A program made the position numbers and the translations under genes. From the NCBI RefSeq assembly GCF_008932245.1, contig NZ_CP034910.1:868001-932000 (forward strand): a DNA stretch of 64,000 nt, written 5' to 3'. Under the pieces are notes generated by a model. The model saw only the letters and a list, made by a program, of their open reading frames with translations, was not told where the DNA came from and ran no database searches. Source of the DNA: Sinorhizobium alkalisoli. GTDB taxonomy: Bacteria > Pseudomonadota > Alphaproteobacteria > Rhizobiales > Rhizobiaceae. The stretch's first letter is position 1, and the number at the start of each line of letters is the position of its first letter. Shown piece after piece: positions 33,368 through 41,602 of the stretch.

Positions 33368-35092
33368 ATGGATCATGTAAACGGGCCCGAGGCGACCTGC
33401 GACAGGCCCGCACATGTCGGCAGCGACGGTCGCACGATGGTCGTTCCATGTCATCGCGCTCGCAAGACGTCAGTTGGGGCCATTCTCGGTCTCGTTTCGC
33501 TCTGCATCATTATGATGCTGCCCGGTTTGCCCGCAAAAGGACAGACGAAAAGTGATGACAGACTCGCCCCGCGAGACACTGTGGAGATTAGCGTTGCCGG
33601 ATGGCATGCCCTGCTTGGCGGCGTAGCCGAGGCGGCGCTGCTTAATGGCACTTTTACTATCGGAGCAGGTGGGACGGTCGAGCTTCCGGTAATAGGACGC
33701 CTGCCCGCAGCAGGCCTCAGCGAGAGTGAACTGGCGAAGCTGATAACCGATCGCTTGCAGGCCAGGAGCGGCAGCGACCAACGACCGGTGACGACGGTCC
33801 AACGACGTACGCCGGCGCCCGAAGAGCCATCATCGGGGGCGATCAGTGTCGAGGCGCCTCCGCCTGCCGCGCAGCCGGACGTCGCAGGGCCGGCGGAGAC
33901 GGAAAGACTGGGATCGGAACGATCCAAGGTAGACGCATTGCTTGGTGATCTAGCCGCCGCTCGCATGGAGCTTAAAGAGGCTCGCGACGAAGTGCGTGCA
34001 GCACACAAGGCTGCTCGTAGCGCTGCGATGCGGCACGATCGCCGGCTTGCTGCAGAGCGTCGACGCGTCGCCGCCCTGACCCAAGAACTCACCGCTGCCC
34101 GGGCCGATCTCGAAGCCGCGAAGGCTCGCCTGCAGCAGGAAGTAAACGCGGCCCGAAACTGGGATGCCGCGATCGCCACGGTCAGTGAGGCTCGTGAGTT
34201 GGTTGTGCGTGAACGCGCCAGGGGCGCCGAAGCGCAGGAGAAGTTCCTCGCGGCGCGCAAGGAAGTCGATGCGATGCGGCGTGCCGCCGACTACAGTGGC
34301 GAGCAGGCGCGAAGGGCGGGCGCCAAAGCGGCTGAACAAGGGCGGGCTCTTGAAAGTGCGCGACAGAGAGCCGAAGGGCTCGTGCTCAACCTGGCGATCC
34401 TGCAGCGCGAATTCGAGCGTGTGGGGGCCAAGTTGGCTGGAGCAGTGCGATCAAAGGCTGCTGCGCTCAGGGCGCGCAATGCTGCGGAGGCGTCGCTGGC
34501 AGATGTCAGGCAGGCCCTTGAAGCGATCCGGCGCAAGCTTGCCGCCAATGAAAGTACCCTTGCCATGGTTCGCCGATCGGCTTTCGAGGCCCGCGCTGAG
34601 TTTCGAGCGGCAAAACAGGCAGCCTCGCAGGCCGATACGCTTGCCAAGGTTGCGGCAAGCCTGGCTGACGAGGCGCTCGACGAGGAACGCGAGAAGGCAA
34701 GGTTGCTGGCGCGCGAACTCGAAATAGCCCGTGCGGAACGCGACGCGGCAAGGAAGGAACTCGCTTCGGCGGCACCGGGGGAGTCGCTTGGAGTCGATGA
34801 CGAATCGAATGACCGCCACCTTACCGTGGAGCGCAGAGGCGGGCATAGACAGAACGCACGCGTCGGCGATCACCCGAGCGAGCGTGCCAAGACGGTGGCG
34901 CGCAAGGGTGTACGATCGGCTCGTGAGAGCGGGTCGCCAGAGGTCCGAAAGGCGGAGCTCGGCAAGTCAACGCCACGCGCTCGATCGGTGACGATCGTGC
35001 TCCCGGACGCGCTGCTCCCCGGCGGTCGCCCACCCGGTGCCTTTGGTAGACAGGGTGGAAGGCATTTTCCCGGGTTGCATGGCCCAAAATGA
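33368..35092 (+). CDS. OPX/Wza-type N-terminal domain fused to a long coiled coil
   Basis: 574 residues from the ATG at 33368 (GGAAGGA upstream). A hydrophobic segment at about 37-55 serves as signal or anchor. Residues about 65-135 match the polysaccharide export domain PF02563 (DRLAPRDTVEISVAGWHALL, GGTVELPVIGRLPAAGLSES). Residues about 180-460 are an Ala/Arg/Glu-rich coiled coil, and the tail is basic. Normal export proteins continue with SLBB domains and an outer-membrane helix, both absent here. It overlaps an out-of-use ATG and leads into the Gly-rich secreted protein. An envelope polysaccharide role is likely but not proven. Confidence 0.75.
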   Translation: MDHVNGPEATCDRPAHVGSDGRTMVVPCHRARKTSVGAILGLVSLCIIMMLPGLPAKGQTKSDDRLAPRDTVEISVAGWHALLGGVAEAALLNGTFTIGAGGTVELPVIGRLPAAGLSESELAKLITDRLQARSGSDQRPVTTVQRRTPAPEEPSSGAISVEAPPPAAQPDVAGPAETERLGSERSKVDALLGDLAAARMELKEARDEVRAAHKAARSAAMRHDRRLAAERRRVAALTQELTAARADLEAAKARLQQEVNAARNWDAAIATVSEARELVVRERARGAEAQEKFLAARKEVDAMRRAADYSGEQARRAGAKAAEQGRALESARQRAEGLVLNLAILQREFERVGAKLAGAVRSKAAALRARNAAEASLADVRQALEAIRRKLAANESTLAMVRRSAFEARAEFRAAKQAASQADTLAKVAASLADEALDEEREKARLLARELEIARAERDAARKELASAAPGESLGVDDESNDRHLTVERRGGHRQNARVGDHPSERAKTVARKGVRSARESGSPEVRKAELGKSTPRARSVTIVLPDALLPGGRPPGAFGRQGGRHFPGLHGPK

Positions 35093-35103
35093 GGAGCCAG
35101 AAG

Positions 35104-35889
35104 ATGCGTAAGCATTTAGCTGCCACGTTTGTGATCGCAGTCGCGATCGGACCCCCGTCAGCCCTTGCCTTAGACCTTGGCGCCAAAGTCGGTCCGGTTG
35201 GCGTCGGCGCTGAGGTGGGGATCGGCAAGAGCGGCGCCTCTGCAGGGGTTGGCACGAATGTCGACGGAATAGGTGGAGTAAAAGGCGGGACCTCGCTCGG
35301 CGCGAAGGATGGATCCAGTCTTGGGGTCAGCGGCAATCTCGGCGGCACGAGTGGCGGCATATCGGTAGGCTCCGGTTCCAAAGCCGGAGCTGCCGATTCC
35401 GGGGCCGGTTCAGGCGGTTCGGCCAACGGTTCTGGGTTGAGTGGTGGTGCCGGTGGTTCGACAGCAAGGTCCCAATCATCAGGCGGTGGCGGTACCAACA
35501 CGATCGGCCCCGTTGCCCCGGCAAGGACCGCACGAGCATCCATCGTTCTGCCACGCATCCTTTGGCCGTTGAAGAGAAAGCGGGCCGCACAGGGGCGGGG
35601 CGAATGGGCCTATCCTTTGAGCGTCCCGTTGTCCATTGCTGCGATTCCGGGGACTCCGAGCACCGTCGTTCGCACCTGCCGGAAGGCGATCGCCTCGGCT
35701 GCGTCGCCGCTTGGCGCCGTGCGTGTACGTGCGGCAAGCGCCGGCTCGCTGCTTCGGCATCGCAGCGGGGTGCTCACCGCTCCACTTGCCGTCAGCATAG
35801 ACTATGCAGGTCAGGACGGCATTCAGGTTCGCCAGGCGCGAGTCAGCTGTCGCCTAGATTCGTCCGGCAAGGTCATTGCGGTCATCTAA
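35104..35889 (+). CDS. Gly/Ser-rich secreted protein
   Basis: 261 residues from the ATG at 35104, chosen because GAGGAG lies seven bases upstream. A signal peptide ends near SALALDLG. Residues about 25-140 are a Gly/Ser/Ala-rich region with loose repeats (VGVGAEVGIGKSGASAGVG). The C-terminal part is less biased, with two Cys residues (VRTCRKAIA and ARVSCRLD) and DYAGQDGIQVRQARVSC, suggesting a small folded domain. It begins 12 bases after the OPX-like gene, so the two are likely cotranscribed. No known family recognised. Confidence 0.7.
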   Translation: MRKHLAATFVIAVAIGPPSALALDLGAKVGPVGVGAEVGIGKSGASAGVGTNVDGIGGVKGGTSLGAKDGSSLGVSGNLGGTSGGISVGSGSKAGAADSGAGSGGSANGSGLSGGAGGSTARSQSSGGGGTNTIGPVAPARTARASIVLPRILWPLKRKRAAQGRGEWAYPLSVPLSIAAIPGTPSTVVRTCRKAIASAASPLGAVRVRAASAGSLLRHRSGVLTAPLAVSIDYAGQDGIQVRQARVSCRLDSSGKVIAVI

Positions 35890-35890
35890 T

Positions 35891-35950
35891 GTATGTCCCT
35901 GAAGGTGTGCAGCGGTCTTGCGGGCAACGACTTGCAGAAAACAAAGTCTG
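35891..35950. repeat. Dispersed rhizobial intergenic element, family B
   Basis: Immediately after the stop of the Gly-rich gene the sequence GTATGTCCCTGAAGGTGTGC, then AGCGGTCTTGCGGGCAACGA and CTTGCAGAAAACAAAG, forms an imperfect stem with the ends GTATGTC and GACTTGC and an inner GCAGCGG-type loop. I know this pattern as a common element between genes in rhizobial genomes. Only one copy is seen in this window. Confidence 0.5.
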
Positions 35951-36038
35951 ATCGCGGCGCGCCTTGCCGGAAATGCCGAACATCTTCAAATTTTCGCGGC
36001 ACTTCGTAGCTCCACGGGAAAGCAAACTGCCTGTTCAC

Positions 36039-36839
36039 TCAGACAACGGTACCCCGGCAGGCCCAGGCGATATTCGCAAACGACCTCGGTCCGTCGGCTC
36101 GCCCGGCCTGATAGGCGTCGCGAACGGCGGCATCGACGCGCGCCCGCTCCGCAGGGTCGAGATTGGCAACATATTTGCCGAGTGGCCCTTCGCCCGCGGC
36201 AATCGGTGCCCAGTAGTCGTCGAAGCTCTGGTAGTCCATGCGGATCACCAGCTCAGTCTCCACGACTCCCTTCAGGCCCTGTCCGACGAAGGACTGCTTC
36301 ATCTCGCCCGGCTGCATCATCGGCTGCCAACAATAGCGCTCCCGCAGCTGGCGCCCGCCTTCGCTTAAGGCCGCCACCGTATCGACCATCATGCGCATGC
36401 CGGGCATGCCGCCGAAGTGATCCCAAACGGCGGCCGCGACCACGCCGCCTGGCCGAACGACCCGGCGCATTTCGGCCACGGCCCGGCCGGCCTCGGGCAC
36501 GAAATGCAGCACGAGCAACGCCAGCGCGCGGTCGAACGTGCCGTCCTCGAAGGGCATGGCACAGGCATCCGCCTGCCGGATCGTTATGCGCTGGTCGTCG
36601 TTGCGCCGCGTAGCCGCTTCCACGAAGACGGGCGAATAATCAATGGCGGCGATCTCGGCGAGGTCCGCGCTCTCGGCAAGGGCAAAGGTCAGGCTGCCAG
36701 TTCCGCAGCCCACATCGACGACCTTTTCGCCGTCGGCAAGCCCCGCAAAATCGATGAAAAGCGGCGCGAGCCTTCGGCTCCAACGGCCCATGAGCTGCTC
36801 ATAGCCGGAGGCGTCGTGGACATTGAAGTTTGAGGTCAT
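36039..36839 (-). CDS. Class I SAM-dependent methyltransferase
   Basis: 266 residues from the ATG at 36839 (GGAG eight bases upstream). Motif I is VVDVGCGTGSLTFALA, followed by IAAIDYSPVFVEAA, DACAMPFEDGTFDRALALLV and the post-motif MRRVVRPGGVVAAAVWDH; this is the UbiE/ArsM-type methyltransferase_11/25 layout. The substrate is unknown. It lies downstream of the ECF41 gene in the same direction with about 100 bases between, so it may be part of that unit, but this is uncertain. Confidence 0.88.
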   Translation of the reverse strand: MTSNFNVHDASGYEQLMGRWSRRLAPLFIDFAGLADGEKVVDVGCGTGSLTFALAESADLAEIAAIDYSPVFVEAATRRNDDQRITIRQADACAMPFEDGTFDRALALLVLHFVPEAGRAVAEMRRVVRPGGVVAAAVWDHFGGMPGMRMMVDTVAALSEGGRQLRERYCWQPMMQPGEMKQSFVGQGLKGVVETELVIRMDYQSFDDYWAPIAAGEGPLGKYVANLDPAERARVDAAVRDAYQAGRADGPRSFANIAWACRGTVV

Positions 36840-36942
36840 CCAGGGTCTCCATACGCTCGCACCTATGCTAGTCCTGTGAGCCCTGGCTGCCAAGGAGCGG
36901 GCGACAGCATGGGCCTAATCTCGCTAACTCGATCGCAGGACG

Positions 36943-37800
36943 CTAATGCAAGTGCCGCAGCTTGTCCGGATTGCGTACGATATAGATCGCGGTGACTTTG
37001 CCTTCCTCGATTTCGAGTGCGGTCGTCTGGAATTCGCCGTCGGCTTCCAGCGTGACGAAGCCGGGCAGGCCGTTGATGAAGCCGGTCCGAACGAGTTTCG
37101 AACCGTGCTCCTTGAACAGCTTAGCGAGATGCGTCTGTACTTTCATCACTTCATCGAAGCCGATCAGCGGCCGGAGCGCCGCCGAGCGCTTGCCGCCGCC
37201 GTCGGCATGGACACTGACGTCGGCCGCCAGCATCGCGCCGAGTGCCTTCATGTCGCCGCTGCGGGAGGCATTGAAGAAGGCTGCCGCAAGCTCGAGCCCG
37301 CGGTCCTTCTCGACGCGGAAGCGCGGTCGCGCCTCGCGGACATGGGTGCGTGCGCGGGCCGCCAATTGGCGACAGGCAGCGGGGTCGCGCTGGATGGTTG
37401 CGGCGATCTCATCGAAGGCCAGTCCGAATACGTCATGCAGCAGGAAGGCCGCACGTTCGAGCGGCGAGAGGCGTTCGAGCGCAAGCATCAGCGGCAAGGT
37501 GACGTCTTCCTCCTCCTGTTCTTCAACGATCGGATCGGGAAGCCAGGGGCCGATATAGGTCTCGCGCTGGCGGCGTGCCGACTTGAGCTGATCGAGGCAG
37601 AGCCGGGTGACAGTGCGGCGCAGGAAGGCTTCCGGCTCGCGCACGGCCCTGCGGTCGGCCCCCATCCAGCGGATGAAGGCCTCCTGAACCATGTCCTCGG
37701 CGTCGGCCACGGAGCCCAGCATACGATAGGCAACGCGGATCAGCTTTGGGCGCAGCGGGTCGAAACTCGCCGCAGCGTCCCCGTTGGCCGCGCCCGACAT
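36943..37800 (-). CDS. ECF41-type sigma factor with SnoaL-like C-terminal extension
   Basis: 285 residues. Region 2 is FDPLRPKLIRVAYRMLGSVA and DMVQEAFIRW; region 4 contains LSPLERAAFLLHDVFGLAFD. The linker has GPWLPDPI and the about 110-residue C-terminal SnoaL-like domain carries the ECF41 hallmarks DGGGK and NPDKL. In ECF41 proteins this extension controls activity in place of an anti-sigma factor. The start overlaps the stop of the carboxymuconolactone decarboxylase gene (ATGA), the standard ECF41 gene order. Confidence 0.93.
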   Translation of the reverse strand: MSGAANGDAAASFDPLRPKLIRVAYRMLGSVADAEDMVQEAFIRWMGADRRAVREPEAFLRRTVTRLCLDQLKSARRQRETYIGPWLPDPIVEEQEEEDVTLPLMLALERLSPLERAAFLLHDVFGLAFDEIAATIQRDPAACRQLAARARTHVREARPRFRVEKDRGLELAAAFFNASRSGDMKALGAMLAADVSVHADGGGKRSAALRPLIGFDEVMKVQTHLAKLFKEHGSKLVRTGFINGLPGFVTLEADGEFQTTALEIEEGKVTAIYIVRNPDKLRHLH

Positions 37801-38273
37801 CAGGCGACCGCCTTGGCGGCGGTTTTTGCCGCCAGCGCCGGATCGACCCACAGGCCAAAGGCGACGGCAATCCGGTTCCAGCCGTTGATGATGTTGATCA
37901 TGAGCGTAAGCTTCACCTGTTCCTCCTCGCTGAACTGGTCGTTCAAGGATTGATAGGCACTTTCATGCGCATGTCCTTCCGAAAGGCGCGTCAGGGCTTC
38001 CGTCCAGGCAAGCGCGGCGCGTTCGCGATCGGTATAGCAGGGCGCCTCGCGCCAGGCCGACAGCAGGTATATGCGCTGCTCGGTCTCACCTTTAGCACGC
38101 GCCTCCACGGTATGCATGTTGATGCAATTAGCGCAGCCGTTGATCTGCGAGGCGCGGATCTTGACGAGTTCGATGAGGGAGGGTTCAAGGCTTGAAGCGA
38201 CGGCGAGCGAAGTGCCGGTCCAGCTCTTCATGAGGGCAGGGGCAGCGATAAACGGATCGAGTTTGGCGGTCAT
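37800..38273 (-). CDS. Carboxymuconolactone decarboxylase/AhpD-like protein, ECF41 target
   Basis: 157 residues. The core LVKIRASQINGCANCINMHT contains the CxxC and downstream His of AhpD-like CMD proteins, which act as thiol-disulphide peroxidase partners or ring decarboxylases. SAWREAPCYTDRERAALAWT is also typical of this subgroup. It is the upstream gene of the ECF41 pair and is preceded by an excellent ECF41 promoter match. In characterised systems this gene type is the main ECF41 target. Substrate unknown. Confidence 0.92.
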   Translation of the reverse strand: MTAKLDPFIAAPALMKSWTGTSLAVASSLEPSLIELVKIRASQINGCANCINMHTVEARAKGETEQRIYLLSAWREAPCYTDRERAALAWTEALTRLSEGHAHESAYQSLNDQFSEEEQVKLTLMINIINGWNRIAVAFGLWVDPALAAKTAAKAVA

Positions 38274-38306
38274 GGTTGGCTTTCCTCTTGTTGGTTACGC
38301 CACCAT

Positions 38307-38333
38307 GACGAGACAGGATCTGCCGGTGTGACA
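38307..38333 (-). promoter_or_regulatory. ECF41 promoter upstream of the CMD gene
   Basis: On the minus strand TGTCACA and CGTC are separated by exactly 16 bases. This matches the conserved motif reported for ECF41 sigma factors. It ends about 34 bases before the CMD start codon, so the sigma factor should autoregulate the pair. Confidence 0.8.
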
Positions 38334-38442
38334 TCCCGACGGATTTTTTCCGTGAGCTTTGATCCGGGCCAAAGGGGAAAACCTTGTCTGCTCGTTTGCA
38401 TAACTGTAAGTGCCCGTGCCAACAATTTTTGCGAGTAAGCCA

Positions 38443-38832
38443 ATGGACTTTCGTCTGGTTGCAGGGAGCATGGCGGTCGGGTGGGCATGCGTGATTGGAC
38501 TTGCCTTGTTTGCTGATGCTCCGGGGCACAAACCCTCAACGGAAGCCGAGTATGAGAAAGCCGTCGCTGCCTTGAGGAAGCTTCCCGGGGCGGGAGAAGA
38601 GCTTGTGGTCAAGTGCGTGCACTGGACGATACCCGAAATTCAGAAATTCGATCTCGATGAGACATCTTATCCAGATCGAACCGCAATGGCGAAGGACATC
38701 TGCCGCCGCTTCGTCCAGGTCGTAGTCGATGGCAGATTTACACTCGCCGATGTCAACCGCTTGGGAGACTCCGATGTGTTGGAATTGATCGAGGAAGCGG
38801 AACTTCGCCAGCCACGGTTCCGCGACGAGTAG
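38443..38832 (+). CDS. Hypothetical protein with N-terminal membrane segment
   Basis: 129 residues from the ATG at 38443; a GTG at 38410 is an alternative. The first about 25 residues (MDFRLVAGSMAVGWACVIGL) form a signal or membrane anchor. The remainder is acidic and helical, with EYEKAVAALRKLPGAGEELV and DVNRLGDSDVLELIEEAEL. I recognise no family. It is divergent from the ECF41 pair across about 170 bases. Confidence 0.55.
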   Translation: MDFRLVAGSMAVGWACVIGLALFADAPGHKPSTEAEYEKAVAALRKLPGAGEELVVKCVHWTIPEIQKFDLDETSYPDRTAMAKDICRRFVQVVVDGRFTLADVNRLGDSDVLELIEEAELRQPRFRDE

Positions 38833-38955
38833 CAAGCGTCGTTGCCTGGCCGAAAAGTCGAGCATCTTCCGATTGAACGTCTTACGATAGGGACGTCAGA
38901 GAGCCAGTTATGATCCGGTGTCGCAGCATACCGATGATGATGTGAGGCGATGACT

Positions 38956-39738
38956 ATGCAGATGAAACGCAGAACCATTATCCTTGGCGGCGGGGCACTC
39001 CTTGCCGGGGCGGGGACCGCCTTCATCGCCCTCGGCCGTGGCGGCGAGCCGATATCGCGGCATAGCTTCGACTGGAAGGCGTCCGACTTTCGCGCGGGCG
39101 GGACCGCGGCAGTTCCGGCCGATCTGCCGGAGCCGATTTTCCGAGCCGAACCGCAATGCGTCGTGACCTTCGCAAAGACGCTGGGACCCTGTCATACGAG
39201 CGATGTGCCGGTCCGCAAGGACGTGACCGAGGGTGTCGCGGGGTTGCCGACTCGTATCAGCCTGCGACTGGTTGAGGCAGAGAACTGTGATCCCATCCAA
39301 GGCGCCGACGTAGAGATCTGGCACACGAACGCCGACGGCGTCTATTCCGGACGGGCGGCGTCGATGTGCAATCGGGATGACACCGACGCCAGAAGCACGA
39401 GGTTTCTCAGGGGCCGGCAGATCAGCGACGAGAATGGCGTCGTCAGCTTCCTGACGGTCTATCCCGGCTGGTATTCAGGCCGCGCGGTCCACGTTCACCT
39501 GCGCATAATCGTGGACGATCGGGAACTGCTCGTCAGCCAGCTTCTCTTCGACGACGCACTGAGCGACCTCGTCTATGAGGGGCATCCGGATTATGCCGGC
39601 CGCCCCCAACGCAACACGATGAACGGCGGCGACAGCGTCTTTTCCTCCAGCGAGGCGGCACAGTTCATCCTTGATTTCGAAAAGCTCGATCCCGGTGTCC
39701 TGCAGGCAAGCTATACGATCGGGCTCGTGCGGTCATAG
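38956..39738 (+). CDS. Exported intradiol ring-cleavage dioxygenase-like protein
   Basis: About 260 residues; the ATG at 38956 has GAGG at good spacing, 38950 is an alternative. The N-terminus MKRRTIILGGGALLAGAG resembles a secretion signal but lacks a clean twin-arginine motif. The dioxygenase core shows the ferric ligands Tyr/Tyr/His/His in order: ADGVYSG, PGWYSGRAVHVHLR. DVEIWHTNADGVYSG is characteristic. Such exported intradiol-like enzymes are often annotated as protocatechuate 3,4-dioxygenase beta-like and their substrates are mostly unknown. It stands alone. Confidence 0.85.
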   Translation: MQMKRRTIILGGGALLAGAGTAFIALGRGGEPISRHSFDWKASDFRAGGTAAVPADLPEPIFRAEPQCVVTFAKTLGPCHTSDVPVRKDVTEGVAGLPTRISLRLVEAENCDPIQGADVEIWHTNADGVYSGRAASMCNRDDTDARSTRFLRGRQISDENGVVSFLTVYPGWYSGRAVHVHLRIIVDDRELLVSQLLFDDALSDLVYEGHPDYAGRPQRNTMNGGDSVFSSSEAAQFILDFEKLDPGVLQASYTIGLVRS

Positions 39739-39974
39739 GGGCGACATCCAGAGTCTTCGGCAGCGTGAAGCGCGTCCGCTTCGCCCACAGGGCGATCGCG
39801 GCAAGCAAGCCGCAGCCGTGGGTATTGCGCGGATGGCGTCGGAGGCATGACGAGAGAGGCTTTCCAGCCACACCAGGCCAGCAAAGTTTCGGCTAACCGG
39901 AGGTTGCCGGGCTAGCGCAAGGTCGGCGCCTGTAGTACTCGCGTTCTGGCCAAATTCAACGGGCAGGAATCGAG

Positions 39975-41432
39975 ATGACCGCCGACCGCCTCCGCTTTGT
40001 CCTCTTCCTCAACGGTGTATTCATCCTCGCTATGGCCCTCGCAATGCTTGTTCCGGCGATCGTCGATTTCGGTGCCGGCAACAACCGTGATGCGATGACT
40101 TTTGCAGGCGGCTTCGTCGTCAGTGCGGGCATCGGTTTGCTGCTCGTGGCGGCCTTCAACCAGGGGGACGTCGACCCAAAGGACAGCCGCACGGGGCTCC
40201 TGGTCACGGTCAGCGCCTGGCTCTCGGCCACCCTGATCGGAGCCATTCCGCTCTACAACTCGCATCTTGGCATCAGTTGGACCGATGCGGTCTTCGAAGC
40301 GGCGTCGGCTCTCACGACAACGGGCTCCACCGTTCTTTTCGGGCTCGATCAAATGCCGCCCGGCCTGTTGATGTGGCGCTCGCTGCTGCAATGGCTCGGC
40401 GGCATCGGGATCATCGTAATGGCGCTGAGCGTGCTTCCTGCCCTCCGCGTCGGCGGAATGCAGCTCTTCCGCGCCGAGTCCTCCGACGTCTCGGAAAAAC
40501 CCTTCCCGAAGGTCAGGCAGATCGCCCGAAACATCCTGATCGTCTACCTGTCGCTGACCCTTCTCTGCGCGATAGCTTTCGACGTCGCCGGAATGACGAC
40601 CTTCGACGCGGTCAATCATGCATTGACGACAATCGCGACCGGCGGCATGTCCACTAAGGACGCGTCCATCGGCTATTACAGCTCTCTGCCGATCGAAATC
40701 GTGGCGATCGTCTTCATGCTGATGGGTGCTCTGCCGCTGGCATTCTATGCGGTATTCCTCGTGAACCGGGGCAAGCGCAGTACAATTGAAGGCCAGATCA
40801 AAGCGTTTCTCCTCGTCGTCACGGCGGTGACGCTCGCCTGCACTGCATGGAATATTTCACAAGGCATGGCGCCGCCGACGGCGTTGCGACTGTCCGCCTT
40901 CAACGTCACGTCCGTCATCACGAGCACAGGCTTTGTCACGGCCGACTTTTCCAATTGGGGAAGTTTTGCGATGGGGCTCTTCTTCCTGCTCTATTTCATC
41001 GGCGGCTGTGCGGGCTCGACGGCAGGTGGCATCAAGATCTTTCGCTGGCAGATTCTGTTTGCGGGATCGGGAAGAGTGTTGCGGCAGATGCTCTTTCCAA
41101 ATTCGCTGGTGCCGGTGCGCTTCCAGGGAAGGTCCGTCGATGACGTGGCGATCGGCAACGTCCGCAATTTCTTCTTCCTTTATCTCGTGACGACGCTGAT
41201 CCTCTCCCTCCTGGTCATGGCGACCGGCCTCGATTTTCTCTCTTCCCTTTCGTCGGTGGCGCAGGGCATGGGAAATACCGGGCCGGGCCTCGGTCCCCTC
41301 GTCGGGCCCGCCACCAACTTCGCGGCCATACCCGACACGGCCAAGTGGCTGATCGCCATCTCGATGATCGTCGGTCGATTGGAGCTGGTAACATTCCTCG
41401 TCGTGCTGCAGCCGTGGTTCTGGCGGCGCTGA
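39975..41432 (+). CDS. trkH: TrkH family potassium uptake protein
   Basis: 485 residues with about ten TM helices and four pore loops. The filter-type glycines appear in ASALTTTGSTVLFGLDQMP, TTIATGGMSTKDASIGYYSS, VITSTGFVTADFSNW and AQGMGNTGPGLGPL. WLGGIGIIVMALSVLPALRV and IGGCAGSTAGGIKIFRWQIL are conserved TrkH blocks. Trk systems import potassium with a TrkA regulator, which is not encoded here. Confidence 0.94.
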   Translation: MTADRLRFVLFLNGVFILAMALAMLVPAIVDFGAGNNRDAMTFAGGFVVSAGIGLLLVAAFNQGDVDPKDSRTGLLVTVSAWLSATLIGAIPLYNSHLGISWTDAVFEAASALTTTGSTVLFGLDQMPPGLLMWRSLLQWLGGIGIIVMALSVLPALRVGGMQLFRAESSDVSEKPFPKVRQIARNILIVYLSLTLLCAIAFDVAGMTTFDAVNHALTTIATGGMSTKDASIGYYSSLPIEIVAIVFMLMGALPLAFYAVFLVNRGKRSTIEGQIKAFLLVVTAVTLACTAWNISQGMAPPTALRLSAFNVTSVITSTGFVTADFSNWGSFAMGLFFLLYFIGGCAGSTAGGIKIFRWQILFAGSGRVLRQMLFPNSLVPVRFQGRSVDDVAIGNVRNFFFLYLVTTLILSLLVMATGLDFLSSLSSVAQGMGNTGPGLGPLVGPATNFAAIPDTAKWLIAISMIVGRLELVTFLVVLQPWFWRR

Positions 41433-41602
41433 CTGCGCATGGCTTCAAAAAGGTGGAGCTGCGCACCGATGCCGGGCTCGTCTGCGGAGCCTTTTCTGGC
41501 ATCGAGATGCGCAACTCCTTCCGGTGACGGTCACGCTGTACTCCGACCGTACCGGACCTTGCCTCTGGTCCTGCCGAGCGGCGCGGACCGAGGCGATCTT
41601 GA

